From the NCBI RefSeq assembly GCF_014639875.1, contig NZ_BMGD01000003.1:1-64000 (forward strand): a stretch of DNA of 64,000 nucleotides, written 5' to 3'. This DNA comes from Blastomonas aquatica (GTDB lineage: Bacteria > Pseudomonadota > Alphaproteobacteria > Sphingomonadales > Sphingomonadaceae). Shown piece by piece: positions 1 through 8,947 of the stretch (position 1 is the first letter of the stretch; each line of letters starts with the position of its first letter). The notes beneath the pieces are model-generated. The model was not told where the DNA came from, did not search any database, and worked only from the letters and a program-made list of their open reading frames with translations. Made by a program: the position numbers and the translations under genes.

Positions 1-2853
1 GAGAAGCTGCACGACGACCGGCTCGGGCGCACGCACGACTTCACCAACAAGGCCGGTGTCGTCCATAGCGAGGTCATGCTGCCCGAAGGGGCGAATGAAG
101 CCTGGTCCGATCGCGAAAAGCTCTGGAACGATGTTGAGGCGGCCGAGCTGCGCAAGGACGCGCAACTTGCCCGCGAGATCGAGTTCGCACTGCCAAGGGA
201 GATGACCCAGGCGCAGGCGGTCGAGCTGGCCCGGGACTTTGTCAAAGCGGAGTTTGTCGATCGCGGCATGGTCGCCGATCTCAATGTCCATTGGGATATC
301 GGCGTGCATGGTGAAGCGAAGCCGCATGCGCATGTCATGCTCACCATGCGCGAGATCGTTGTCGGCGAAGACGGCAGCGCGACATTTGGCGCGAAGGTGC
401 GGGACTGGAACCGGACCGAGCTGCTCACCCACTGGCGCGAGGCATGGGCCACACATGCCAACCAGCGCATGGCCGAACTCGATATCGATGCGCGGATCGA
501 TCACCGCTCGCTGGCAGCACAGGGGATCGACCTGGAGCCGCAGTCGAAGATCGGCGCTGCGGCCTCGCGCATGGCGGGTGAGGGGCTTTCGCCTGAGCGG
601 CTGGCAGAGCATGCCGACATTGCGCGATCAAACGGCGAGAAGATCATCGCTGATCCGAATATTGCCCTCAATGCGATCACACATCAGCAGGCAACGTTCA
701 CCACGCGCGACCTTGCCATGTTCGCCCACCGGCACAGCGCCGACAAGGAGCAGTTCGATGCTGTGATGTCTGCGGTGAAGAGCGCGCCCGAACTCATTGC
801 CCTGGGCAGGGACGGGAAGGGCAATGGCCGGTTCACTTCGCGGGAGATGATCGAGACCGAGCAGCGGCTCGAGCGTGCGACGATCCGGCTTGAAGCACGG
901 CGCAGCCATGCTGTTCCTGAACGTTATCGCGAGCTGGCGCTGGCCAATGCAAAAGCGCGCGGCATGGACCTGTCGGCTGAACAGCGCGGGGCGCTGGAGC
1001 ATGTCACATCCGCAAAAGGCGTCAGCAATGTCATCGGCTATGCCGGAACGGGGAAAAGCGCGATGCTGGGGGTAGCGCGCGAGGCATGGCAGCGCGCCGG
1101 CTATACGGTGCAGGGAGCAGCACTCTCGGGCATTGCAGCCGAGGGCCTCGAGCATGGCTCGCGCATCCCATCGCGCACGCTAGCGAGCCTTGAGCATCAA
1201 TGGGGGCAGGGCAGGGAGCAGCTGACCAGCAAGCACGTCCTCGTCATCGACGAAGCCGGCATGCTCGGCACGCGGCAGATGGAGCGCGTCGTCACGCATG
1301 CTCAACAGCAGGGGGCCAAGGTCGTCATGGTTGGCGATCCGCAGCAGCTGCAGGCTATCGAGGCAGGCGCTGCGTTCCGGGCTGCGGCCGAGCGGCATGG
1401 CGCTGTCGAGATTGCATCGATCCGGCGGCAGCAGATCGACTGGCAGCGCGAGGCGACGCGCGAACTTGCAACGGGCAGGACCGGTGAGGCGCTTGGTCGC
1501 TATGAGGAAGCCGGACATGTCCATGTCGCCGAGACGCGCGAAGCTGCGCGTGCTGCGCTGGTTGATGCCTGGGATCGCGATCGGCAGGCCAAAGCTGATG
1601 CCAGCCGGATTATCCTCACGCACACCAACGACGAGGTTCGGGCGCTCAATGAAGCTGTGCGCGAGAAGGTGCGCGCGAGCGGCGATCTTGGCGATGACGT
1701 TTCGCTGAAGGTCGAGCGCGGCGCGCGGCAGTTTGCCGATGGTGACCGGGTGATGTTCCTGAAGAACGAACGCTCGCTGGGCGTGAAGAACGGATCGCTC
1801 GGCTCCGTCGAGAGTGTCAGTGCCCTGCGCATGGCGGTGAAGCTGGATGACGGTAAAGCCGTGGCGTTCGATCTGAAAGACTATGCGCATCTCGATCATG
1901 GATATGCAGCCACCATCCACAAGGCGCAGGGCATGACGGTCGACCAGGTCAAGCTGCTGGCGACGCCGGGCATGGACAGCCATGGGGCCTATGTTGCGCT
2001 GTCACGGCACCGCACCCAGGTCAATTTGCACTACGGCAAGGATGACTTTGCCGATCGCAGGGCGCTCACCCGCACGCTCAGCCGTGAACGGGGCAAAGAT
2101 ATGGCTAGTGACTATGCGCGGCAGCCGGAGAAGGTCGCCGAGCAGCAGCCACAGCGCGAGGCACGCACCGCGCTCAAGGTCAGCCGTACCGGCCATCTCG
2201 CTGATCTGCTCAAGGGCGCAACCCCCGCGCCGCAGCGCGAACCGGCCGCGCAGGCAAGGACGAAAGTCGTATTGCCCGAACAGGCAAGCGATAGGCAGGC
2301 ATTCGACAAGGCCGTGCAGCGCTTTGCGCGGGTGGCGCAGGGCATTGTCGGCATGCGCGACAGGGGGCTTCAGCCGCTGGCCTCGCAGCGGACAGCGCTG
2401 GACAAGGCCGGGGCGGAGCTCAATGCGCTGAGGCCCAACAGCTTTGGCGATCTGCGCAAGGCGGTGAACTGGGATCTGAGCCTGATCCCGGAAGCCGTGA
2501 AGGGCCGCACCGATCGGGCGATCCAGGCGATGGAGCAGCAGGCGAAGCTGCGCATCGAGGCGCAGCGCGTTGCTGCCGCCAATGAGCGGCGGGCCGATGT
2601 CTTTGTCGATCAGTGGCAGCGGCAGTCCGAGCAGTATCGGGCGCTACGCAAGAACGGCAGCGCGGCGGCATCAGACAAGGTGCGGGCGGAGCTGGTTGGC
2701 ATGGTCAAGGGGCTGGAGCGTGATCCGCAGCTTGAGTCGGTGCTCACCAACCGGCGTCCGCAGCTGGGGCTGGACGCCATGAGCACGAAAACGCTGTCTC
2801 AGGACCTCCAGAAATCGCTCGGTCTCTCGCGCGGGCTCGGCGTGGGCATGTAG
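1..2853 (+). CDS. traA: TraA-type conjugative relaxase-helicase (5' end outside window)
   Basis: The frame is open from base 1, so the N-terminus lies outside the window; at least 950 residues are visible. The first part is the MobA/MobL relaxase domain that nicks DNA at the transfer origin; its metal-binding histidine cluster HWDIGVHGEAKPHAHVML is near 290-350. A RecD/UvrD-like helicase follows, with Walker A GYAGTGKSAML (about 1036-1068), Walker B VLVIDEAGM (about 1240) and the late motifs HKAQGMTVDQV (about 1918) and YVALSRHR (about 1990). The last 250 residues are charged and probably helical. This order is that of Ti-plasmid TraA. The protein acts in the cytoplasm on a conjugative or integrative element. 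No other transfer gene is visible, so only the edge of such an element is present. Confidence 0.93.
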   Translation, partial: EKLHDDRLGRTHDFTNKAGVVHSEVMLPEGANEAWSDREKLWNDVEAAELRKDAQLAREIEFALPREMTQAQAVELARDFVKAEFVDRGMVADLNVHWDIGVHGEAKPHAHVMLTMREIVVGEDGSATFGAKVRDWNRTELLTHWREAWATHANQRMAELDIDARIDHRSLAAQGIDLEPQSKIGAAASRMAGEGLSPERLAEHADIARSNGEKIIADPNIALNAITHQQATFTTRDLAMFAHRHSADKEQFDAVMSAVKSAPELIALGRDGKGNGRFTSREMIETEQRLERATIRLEARRSHAVPERYRELALANAKARGMDLSAEQRGALEHVTSAKGVSNVIGYAGTGKSAMLGVAREAWQRAGYTVQGAALSGIAAEGLEHGSRIPSRTLASLEHQWGQGREQLTSKHVLVIDEAGMLGTRQMERVVTHAQQQGAKVVMVGDPQQLQAIEAGAAFRAAAERHGAVEIASIRRQQIDWQREATRELATGRTGEALGRYEEAGHVHVAETREAARAALVDAWDRDRQAKADASRIILTHTNDEVRALNEAVREKVRASGDLGDDVSLKVERGARQFADGDRVMFLKNERSLGVKNGSLGSVESVSALRMAVKLDDGKAVAFDLKDYAHLDHGYAATIHKAQGMTVDQVKLLATPGMDSHGAYVALSRHRTQVNLHYGKDDFADRRALTRTLSRERGKDMASDYARQPEKVAEQQPQREARTALKVSRTGHLADLLKGATPAPQREPAAQARTKVVLPEQASDRQAFDKAVQRFARVAQGIVGMRDRGLQPLASQRTALDKAGAELNALRPNSFGDLRKAVNWDLSLIPEAVKGRTDRAIQAMEQQAKLRIEAQRVAAANERRADVFVDQWQRQSEQYRALRKNGSAAASDKVRAELVGMVKGLERDPQLESVLTNRRPQLGLDAMSTKTLSQDLQKSLGLSRGLGVGM

Positions 2854-2862
2854 CCATGCGGG

Positions 2863-3009
2863 ATGGACGATACTGAACTTGATCCTTCCCCCGAAGAAAT
2901 CCCACTGGAGCAGGTGCTGGAGGCGATCGCGCGGCGGCTAGCTGGCTTGAGCTCTGCGGTCGATGGCTTTGCTGAGCGGTCGTTGGTTCTGGACTATCCT
3001 CTCGCCTAG
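2863..3009 (+). CDS. Small ORF behind traA, probably a truncated accessory protein
   Basis: A 48-residue frame starts at an ATG nine bases after the traA stop. It encodes an acidic start followed by a short amphipathic stretch (LEQVLEAIARRLAGLSSAVD) and stops after YPLA. In sphingomonad elements the gene after traA is often a DUF6118-type membrane protein beginning with a similar acidic, helical head. This may be the surviving first 48 codons of such a gene, but the family assignment is a weak inference. No good ribosome site is visible. Confidence 0.4.
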   Translation: MDDTELDPSPEEIPLEQVLEAIARRLAGLSSAVDGFAERSLVLDYPLA

Positions 3010-3031
3010 ATTTGAAACGATTGGTGCCGCA

Positions 3032-3274
3032 ATGCATGGAACGCCCCTTCCCCCCTCGTCACCGCTGTCGATTGAGCCAATCAGCATGCGGGTTCCCGAT
3101 GCCTGCCGCTTCACGGGCATTAGCCGAAGCACCCTGTACCTACTAATCGCGCGGGGCGAGGTCGAAGTCATCAAAATGGGATCTGCTACGCTTGTGCTAA
3201 CTGAAAGCTTGCGCCAGCTGGTCGAGCGTCATCGCTATCAGGGTCCGAGCCCCAGAACCAAAATCGACCAATGA
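3032..3274 (+). CDS. Excisionase/AlpA-like helix-turn-helix protein
   Basis: An 80-residue protein with a MerR-superfamily winged helix of the excisionase type: VPDACRFTGISRSTLYLLI is the helix-turn-helix, followed by GEVEVIKMGSATLVLTESL, the usual wing and last helix of DNA-binding excisionases. The ATG at 3032 or the one at 3089 could be the start; the longer frame upstream of 3032 is not family-like. Proteins of this type direct excision or regulate integrative elements, which fits its place next to traA. No integrase is visible in the window. Confidence 0.6.
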   Translation: MHGTPLPPSSPLSIEPISMRVPDACRFTGISRSTLYLLIARGEVEVIKMGSATLVLTESLRQLVERHRYQGPSPRTKIDQ

Positions 3275-3633
3275 CCACCTTGGCCGCCTGGGCCGAGAAT
3301 TTAGCCAATCATCGATTGTCTGCTCTGGATGTCCGCTTTGCGCCCCCATCCCGGTCATTGCGGTTTACCAGCCGATTGCTTGAAAGCGGACTTAGTCATC
3401 AACCGGCCCCGGCAACCGGGTCTGAGGCTGACCAGCCGTTCCGACCAACTCAACAAATGTCAGTTTCCGCCAATAGCGGACATCCGGCGTTTTTACATCT
3501 ACGAGCAGATATCGGGGATTGCAGCAGGCAGTTTTGCTGCGCCCTCGCTAGTTGTTCCGCCGCTCCCGAAAGACCGGAAAATGTTAGGATAGAAAGTGAC
3601 ATAATGATCCGACCACGAAGCGCGTAGGCTGAC
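3275..3633. other. Gene-free decayed stretch
   Basis: About 360 bases without a convincing gene. A 118-codon frame crosses it but has no family-like features and no start signal. Fragments such as atgtccgctttgcgccc and aatagcggacatccggcg look like eroded intergenic DNA between the mobile-element end and the glycan locus. Confidence 0.5.
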
Positions 3634-3846
3634 TTGGCTCTCGCTCAGAAAGAAGGAGATTCGGTCAGAATCTTGAAGCCGAAATTTTGCAAGCCGATCA
3701 TGCCGGGGGTGGCGATGGTGCTGTCGACGCTATTCGAAGGCTATCGCTGGAGCCTGCTTGCCGCCGCCGGTGCCGCGCTCGGCATGATCGGCTTGGTCAT
3801 CGCGATGCGGGCGCGCAGCCCCAGGACACGGTACCTTTCGGGCTGA
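3634..3846 (+). pseudogene. 3' remnant of an EamA/DMT-family transporter
   Basis: The last ~45 codons of this frame (from about 3709) read PGVAMVLSTLFEGYRWSLL followed by a hydrophobic helix GAALGMIGLVIAMRARS. This matches the final transmembrane segment of EamA-type drug/metabolite transporters, where P-VAMA-STLFEGYRW is typical. The preceding codons are unrelated and there is no upstream transporter body, so it looks like a stranded 3' end left by a deletion at the border of the mobile segment. The call rests on recognising one motif. Confidence 0.45.
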
Positions 3847-3857
3847 GGCACCGAATC

Positions 3858-3879
3858 GGTTGCAGTTTTTTGTGCAACC
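3858..3879. promoter_or_regulatory. Perfect 7-bp inverted repeat upstream of GH6 gene
   Basis: GGTTGCA, an 8-base spacer (gttttttg), then TGCAACC, about 90 bases before the GH6 start. It could be a repressor operator or a small hairpin; the symmetry is seen, the role is inferred. It does not match the AACGTT-centred sites in front of the GH3 gene, so a different regulator would be needed. Confidence 0.35.
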
Positions 3880-3966
3880 CGGTTGATTTGCCCGAACCAT
3901 GGCGCGACCCTCGCGCGCGGGGGCGGAGCAACGGACAATCCGCCAGCATGGACATATTGGGGAGCG

Positions 3967-5169
3967 ATGATGCGACGGAACGGGCTTGCCTTGGTGTTGG
4001 TGTTGCTGATGCCCGTGATGGGCGCGCGGGCCGCTGACGATGCGTCCAGACTGTTCATCGATGACAGCAGCACAACCATGAAGGCCGCCGATAGGTTGGC
4101 GGGGGGAGCGCGGGCCGATGCCATGCGCCTGGCGCGCGTTCCATCCGCCACTTGGCTGGCCTATGGCACGCCCGAGATTACCGAGGGACTGGCGCGCGAT
4201 GTCACCGAACGTGCTGCTGCTGTCGGGCAGATTCCGGTGCTGGTTGCGTACAACATCCCTTATCGCGACTGTGCGCTCTATTCGGCCGGGGGCGCAGCGG
4301 ATGGAGCCTCCTATCTCGCCTGGATCGGCGGGCTTGCCAAAGGGGTCGGGGACCGCACGGCGATCGTCGTGCTTGAACCCGACGGGCTTGGCGTCATCCC
4401 TTGGCATCGCACGCTGGCGGGGGTTGTCGAGGGGTGCCAGCCCAAGGGCCACGACGAAGCCGCCGCCGCGCGCCGTTACGATCAGCTGCGCGGCGCGGTG
4501 GCGATCCTTGCCGCGCTGCCGAACGTCCGAATCTATCTCGACGGCACCGGCAGCAGCTGGCTTGCCCCCGGAGAGATTGCCAGCCGCCTGATCCGTGCCG
4601 ATGTGGATAAGGTCGCGGGCTTTTTCCTCAACGTCTCGAACTTCGAGAGCGATGCGCGCGCCGTGCCCTATGCCCGCTGGGTCAGCGATTGCATCGCGCT
4701 GGTCAGCCGCACTGGGCTCGATCCGCGCGCCTGCCCCAGCCAGTTTTCCGCGGACCCTTTCGAGAAGCCCGATAACCGCAGGTGGATCGATGCCGCATAT
4801 GACCGGCTGTTTGCCGAGCGCGGCCTGAAGCGCGCGCCCCAGTCGCAGAAACACGCGCTGATCGATAGCAGCCGCAATGGCTTGGGGTCGTGGAAGCCGC
4901 CTGCCGGGCGCTATCGCGATGCCGAGGTCTGGTGCAATCCGCCGGCCAGGGGTCTGGGACGCAGGCCGACTCTCGCGAGCGGCGAGGCCTATGTCGATGC
5001 CTTTCTGTGGATCAAGGTACCTGGCGAATCGGATGGCGAATGCCTACGCGGCACCGCCGGGCCGGAAGATCCGGAACGCCGCATCAAGGCACCAGCGGCA
5101 GGCCAGTGGTTCGTCGAGCAAGCGCGCGAACTGATCGAGCTCGCCAAGCCGCCGCTGGACCGCGACTAG
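3967..5169 (+). CDS. Secreted glycoside hydrolase family 6 (cellulase/cellobiohydrolase)
   Basis: A 400-residue protein with a signal peptide (hydrophobic core LALVLVLLMPVMG, cleavage after ARA). Both GH6 signatures are present: VAYNIPYRDCALYSAGG, with the catalytic-region Asp at about residue 101, and VLEPDGLG, with the general-acid Asp at about residue 139. Later family blocks are also present: YLDGTGSSWL, FFLNVSNF, IDSSRNGLG and DAFLWIKVPGESDG. GH6 enzymes cut beta-1,4-glucan with inversion of configuration. The length fits a single catalytic domain with no binding module. ATG 3967 and ATG 3970 are adjacent; GGAG at 3961 spaces better to the second. The gene is convergent with the LacI gene seven bases away and presumably feeds cello-oligosaccharides to the GH3/TonB genes. 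Confidence 0.9.
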   Translation: MMRRNGLALVLVLLMPVMGARAADDASRLFIDDSSTTMKAADRLAGGARADAMRLARVPSATWLAYGTPEITEGLARDVTERAAAVGQIPVLVAYNIPYRDCALYSAGGAADGASYLAWIGGLAKGVGDRTAIVVLEPDGLGVIPWHRTLAGVVEGCQPKGHDEAAAARRYDQLRGAVAILAALPNVRIYLDGTGSSWLAPGEIASRLIRADVDKVAGFFLNVSNFESDARAVPYARWVSDCIALVSRTGLDPRACPSQFSADPFEKPDNRRWIDAAYDRLFAERGLKRAPQSQKHALIDSSRNGLGSWKPPAGRYRDAEVWCNPPARGLGRRPTLASGEAYVDAFLWIKVPGESDGECLRGTAGPEDPERRIKAPAAGQWFVEQARELIELAKPPLDRD

Positions 5170-5176
5170 ACGCGCA

Positions 5177-6202
5177 TCAGGCGATTGCCGGGGCCGCCGT
5201 CGATGCGCGCACCAGCAGTTCGTGCGCATGGTCGCGGCGCTGGGCGCGCTCTGGCGCGCCGTTGCCGTCAAGCAGCGCGATCAGCCGATCGGCGGCGTCC
5301 CAGGCCATCTGCTGCACCGGCTGGTTGACCGTGGTCAGTTGCGGCCAGGCGGTGCGCGAGACCTCAGAATTGTCGAAGCCCGCGACTGAAAGGTCCTGCG
5401 GGACCGACAGCCCCATTTCCCTGGCCGCTGCGATCGCTGCCACGGCCATGTCGTCATTTTGTGCGAGGATTGCGGTTGGGCGCTGCTTGCGGGACAGCAG
5501 GGTGCGGGCGACCCGATAGCCGATGTCATAGGTGAAATCACCGGTGACCACGAGCGCGTCGTCGATTGCCACACCAGCCTCGGCAAAGGCGCGGCGATAG
5601 CCTTCCAGTCGGCTGCCACTGGCGGCGTGCGAGGGATCGCCCAGGATAATGCCGATCTGGCGATGCCCCAGCACCAGCATATGCTGCGCGACCGCATGCC
5701 CGGCTGCGCTTTCGTCCATCGCCGCCACTAGCCCGCGACCCAGATCGCGGTGCGGCGTGATCCGCGCATAGGGCAGGCGCTGGCGTTCCAGCATGTCCAG
5801 CAGCAACGGCTGGTCGCAGGCTGGTGGGGCGAGCAAGACCCCGTCCAGCCCGGCCCGCAGCAGCAGCTTGCCCAGCTCTTCGGTACGGCTCGCGACATAA
5901 GCGAAGGGCAGCACTACCAGCCGGTAACGCTCATCGTCGAGTCGGCTGAGCGCGCCGTTCTGCAATTCGACGACATAGCTGGGGCTGGGCCGTTCATAAG
6001 TCAGGCCGATCAGGAACGAGCGTCGGGCGATCAGGCTTTGCGCAGCCAGATTGGGGTGATAGTCGAGCGCTTTTGCAGCCTCTTTCACCTTCTGGCGTAC
6101 CGCGGCGCTGACATGCGGCGCATCGTTGAGCGCGCGTGACACGGTCTTGGGGGTGACCCACGCCACCCGCGCAATATCAACGATCGTGGCGCGCTTTGAA
6201 AT
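5177..6202 (-). CDS. LacI-family repressor with apparent ATT start codon
   Basis: A 341-residue LacI/GalR regulator: N-terminal helix-turn-helix (TIVDIARVAWVTPKTVSRAL) and a periplasmic-binding-protein-like sugar domain containing ILAQNDDMAVAA and LSVAGFDNSEVSRTAWP. No ATG, GTG or TTG in frame sits near the true N-terminus. The best start is the ATT at 6202-6200, preceded four bases upstream by GGAGGG, where relatives would begin M-SKRAT. The turn glycine of the HTH (normally A-G-V) is Trp here (GGG to TGG). Both oddities are single-base G-to-T differences from the expected codons. The gene is divergent from GH3 across a pair of operator-like sites. It is probably a repressor of the beta-glucan locus released by a cello- or gluco-oligosaccharide; it may be weakened or inactive if the changes are real. 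Confidence 0.85.
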   Translation of the reverse strand: MSKRATIVDIARVAWVTPKTVSRALNDAPHVSAAVRQKVKEAAKALDYHPNLAAQSLIARRSFLIGLTYERPSPSYVVELQNGALSRLDDERYRLVVLPFAYVASRTEELGKLLLRAGLDGVLLAPPACDQPLLLDMLERQRLPYARITPHRDLGRGLVAAMDESAAGHAVAQHMLVLGHRQIGIILGDPSHAASGSRLEGYRRAFAEAGVAIDDALVVTGDFTYDIGYRVARTLLSRKQRPTAILAQNDDMAVAAIAAAREMGLSVPQDLSVAGFDNSEVSRTAWPQLTTVNQPVQQMAWDAADRLIALLDGNGAPERAQRRDHAHELLVRASTAAPAIA

Positions 6203-6329
6203 TGTTCCCTCCAGACGGTTGCATGGCCCCTGAACAGGTTCCAGGGGGAATTCCTCCAACGGAGACCCCCCGGCAGGGCGATGCGATATGTCCCCTTTAG
6301 CGCCTCTCTTGACTTGTGTCGATGGATGG

Positions 6330-6362
6330 CGGTAAACGTTGACCGAGAATCGGTAAACGTTG
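6330..6362. promoter_or_regulatory. Tandem LacI-type operator pair
   Basis: The 12-mer cggtaaacgttg occurs twice, at 6330-6341 and 6351-6362, 21 bases apart (two helical turns). The first copy continues to a 14-base imperfect palindrome GGTAAACGTTGACC centred on AACGTT, the symmetry expected of LacI/GalR operators. A TTGACT at 6309-6314 could be a -35 box for the GH3 operon, which would put the first site over the -10 region and allow steric repression. Confidence 0.65.
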
Positions 6363-6399
6363 TCAGGCCCAAACAAGCGCCGACAGGATGGGAGGGGTG

Positions 6400-8925
6400 A
6401 TGATCGTGCCGCATGGGGCTGTCCTTGCATTGCGTAATGCGTCGCTGATGGCGCTGGCTTGGCCGCTCGCGCTTGGCGCCGGCCCTCTTTGTGCAGCCGC
6501 CGATGCCTCCAGCGCTGCTGCCGCCAGCGCACAGGCGCATGCCGAACTCTGGCCGCAGCGCGAATCGAAACTGGCGCTCGATCCTGAAGTCGAGCGGAAG
6601 ATCGACGACCTGATCGCCGCGATGTCGGTCGAGCAGAAGGTTGGCCAGATCATCCAGGCCGATATCGCCAGCGTCACTCCGGACGATGTGTATCGCTATC
6701 ATCTCGGATCGGTGCTGAACGGCGGCAACTCAGCCCCCGGCAACCGCTACAATGCGCCTGCCAGGGATTGGCTGGCTGCTGCCGATGCCTTTTACAGCGC
6801 GTCGATGAAGCCCAACGCCAAGCTGCCGCGCATCCCGGTCATCTGGGGTAGCGATGCGGTGCACGGCCATAACAACATCGTCGGTGCAACGCTGTTTCCA
6901 CACAATATTGGCCTCGGCGCCGCGCGGAACCCGGACCTGGTGCGCCGGATCGGCGAGGCGACAGCAATCGAGATGCGAGTCACTGGGCTCGACTGGACCT
7001 TTGCCCCGACGCTGGCTGTTGTGCGCGACGACCGCTGGGGGCGAACCTATGAGGGCTTTGGCGAAAGCCCGGAGATCGCAGCCAGCTATGCTGCGCCGTT
7101 GATCGAAGGGCTGCAGGGCAAGGTCGGCGACAAGGACTGGCTCCGCGGGCCTCACATCATCGCGACAGCCAAGCATTTCCTCGGCGATGGCGGCACTTAT
7201 GGCGGCAAGGACCAGGGCGATGCTCAGATGCCCGAGGCAACGTTGCGCGATCTGTTCAGCCCGCCCTATCTGCCCGCGCTTGATGCCGGGGTGCAATCGG
7301 TCATGGTCAGCTTTTCGAGCTGGAACGGCGTGAAGATGCACGGCAACCGCTCGCTCCTGACCGATGTGGTCAAGGATCGCTGGAACTTCGACGGGTTCCT
7401 GGTCGGCGACTGGAACGGCCATGGTCAGGTTGCAGGCTGCACCACCACCGATTGCCCGGCCTCGGCGGTTGCCGGGCTGGACATTTACATGGCGCCGGAT
7501 AGCTGGAAGGACCTGTACCGCACCACGCTGGCGCATGCGAAACAGGGCGCACTGCCCATGGCGCGGCTCGACGATGCGGTGCGCCGCATCCTGCGGGTCA
7601 AGCTGCGCGCCGGAGTGTTCGAGGCGGGCAAGCCTTCGCAGCGCCCTTATGGCGGTCGCTTCGAGCTGCTTGGCAGCGCCGAACACCGCGCTCTGGCGCG
7701 CGAGGCGGTGCGCGAATCGCTCGTGCTGCTGAAAAATGCGGGCAGCCTGCTCCCGCTCAATCCCGGCGCGAACATCCTGGTTGCGGGCGACGGTGCGGAC
7801 AACCTGACCAAGCAGACCGGCGGCTGGACTTTGAGCTGGCAGGGGACCGGCACCAAGCGCAGCGATTTCCCCAATGCCCAGTCGATCTGGGAAGGCATCG
7901 CCGCCGAGGTGAAGGCCGCAGGCGGTATGGCAACGCTGTCGGCCGAAGGCAAATTTACCACCAAGCCCGACGTCGCCATCGTGGTCTTCGGTGAAGACCC
8001 CTATGCCGAATTTCAGGGCGACCGGCCCGATATCGGCTATGACGACGCCAGATCGCTCGAACTGCTGCGCAAGTTGAAGGCGGCAGGGATCCCGACGGTC
8101 TCGGTCTTCCTCTCGGGCCGGGCGATGTGGGTCAACCCCTTCCTCAATGCCTCGGACGCTTTTGTCGCCACCTGGCTGCCGGGGTCGGAAGGCGGCGGCG
8201 TGTCAGACATGCTGTTCGGCAAGGCCGATTTCCGCGGCAAGCTGCCCTATAGCTGGCCTAAGGCCAGTGACCAGACCGCGGTCAATATCGGCGATCCGGG
8301 CTATGATCCGCTCTTCCCCTATGGCTTTGGCTTGACCCTGGCCGACGAGGGCGAGCTCGCCCCGCTGCCGGAAGCGCGCGCCAGCGTAGCTGTCGCTGAT
8401 CCCGGCGTGCTGTTTGCTGCGGGCAAGCCCGGCGCCGGGCACCGGCTGCTGATCGGTCCGCCGGGCAGCCTTTCGACCAATCCCGGCCCCGATCTAATCG
8501 AGGCGCGCGCTGCCGACCGGATTGCGCAGGAGGATTCTGTACGGCTCCGCTGGACAGGAGCGGGGCAGGCGGTGGCCGCCATTGTCCGCGAAGCCCCCGA
8601 GGATCTTTCGCGCCAGTCGAATGGCGAGCTGGCCCTCGAAATCGAACTCAAGGTCGATACCCCGCCAACGGCTGGGGTCAGCCTGTTGATGGGGTGCGGC
8701 GCGCAGTGTGCTGGCGGCTTCCCGCTCGGCCCCATGCTCACTGCCGCCGCAAAGACCGGCCAGTGGACGCGTATCGCGGTTCCGCTGAGCTGCTTTGCAG
8801 AGGCAGGCGTCGACATGACCCGCGTCGATACGCCGCTCAGCCTCGCGACCGCGGGCAGGCTCGAAATCGTCATGTCGTCGGCCAGAATCGTCTCGCCGAG
8901 CAGACCGGTAGTTCAATGCAAATAA
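6400..8925 (+). CDS. Glycoside hydrolase family 3 exo-beta-glucosidase (ExoP type)
   Basis: An 841-residue exported enzyme that removes glucose from beta-linked gluco-oligosaccharides. After a signal peptide (MALAWPLALGAGPLCAAA) comes the GH3 barrel: IPVIWGSDAVHGHNN, DRWGRTYEGFGESP, TAKHFLGDGGT, and the nucleophile loop FDGFLVGDWNGHG with Asp at about residue 337. The alpha/beta sandwich domain includes VVFGEDPYAEFQGDRPD. A C-terminal beta-sandwich of about 160 residues resembles the ExoP add-on domain of marine and sphingomonad enzymes. ATG 6400 is preferred because GGAGGGG lies just upstream, inside the longer frame that begins at 6388. It is the first gene of an operon with the TonB receptor 22 bases downstream and is likely controlled by the divergent LacI protein. 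Confidence 0.92.
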   Translation: MIVPHGAVLALRNASLMALAWPLALGAGPLCAAADASSAAAASAQAHAELWPQRESKLALDPEVERKIDDLIAAMSVEQKVGQIIQADIASVTPDDVYRYHLGSVLNGGNSAPGNRYNAPARDWLAAADAFYSASMKPNAKLPRIPVIWGSDAVHGHNNIVGATLFPHNIGLGAARNPDLVRRIGEATAIEMRVTGLDWTFAPTLAVVRDDRWGRTYEGFGESPEIAASYAAPLIEGLQGKVGDKDWLRGPHIIATAKHFLGDGGTYGGKDQGDAQMPEATLRDLFSPPYLPALDAGVQSVMVSFSSWNGVKMHGNRSLLTDVVKDRWNFDGFLVGDWNGHGQVAGCTTTDCPASAVAGLDIYMAPDSWKDLYRTTLAHAKQGALPMARLDDAVRRILRVKLRAGVFEAGKPSQRPYGGRFELLGSAEHRALAREAVRESLVLLKNAGSLLPLNPGANILVAGDGADNLTKQTGGWTLSWQGTGTKRSDFPNAQSIWEGIAAEVKAAGGMATLSAEGKFTTKPDVAIVVFGEDPYAEFQGDRPDIGYDDARSLELLRKLKAAGIPTVSVFLSGRAMWVNPFLNASDAFVATWLPGSEGGGVSDMLFGKADFRGKLPYSWPKASDQTAVNIGDPGYDPLFPYGFGLTLADEGELAPLPEARASVAVADPGVLFAAGKPGAGHRLLIGPPGSLSTNPGPDLIEARAADRIAQEDSVRLRWTGAGQAVAAIVREAPEDLSRQSNGELALEIELKVDTPPTAGVSLLMGCGAQCAGGFPLGPMLTAAAKTGQWTRIAVPLSCFAEAGVDMTRVDTPLSLATAGRLEIVMSSARIVSPSRPVVQCK

Positions 8926-8947
8926 GATTGAGAATAGGGAGGATGTC

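Noticed and set aside
3271-3627. 118-codon frame after the excisionase-like gene
   Set aside because: Only overlaps the previous stop, has no family-like blocks or ribosome site, and its composition looks like non-coding high-GC DNA.
6203-6532. N-terminal extension of the LacI gene to an upstream start
   Set aside because: The extra 110 residues are arginine/histidine-rich junk lying over the operators and the start of GH3; the family begins at the ATT codon.
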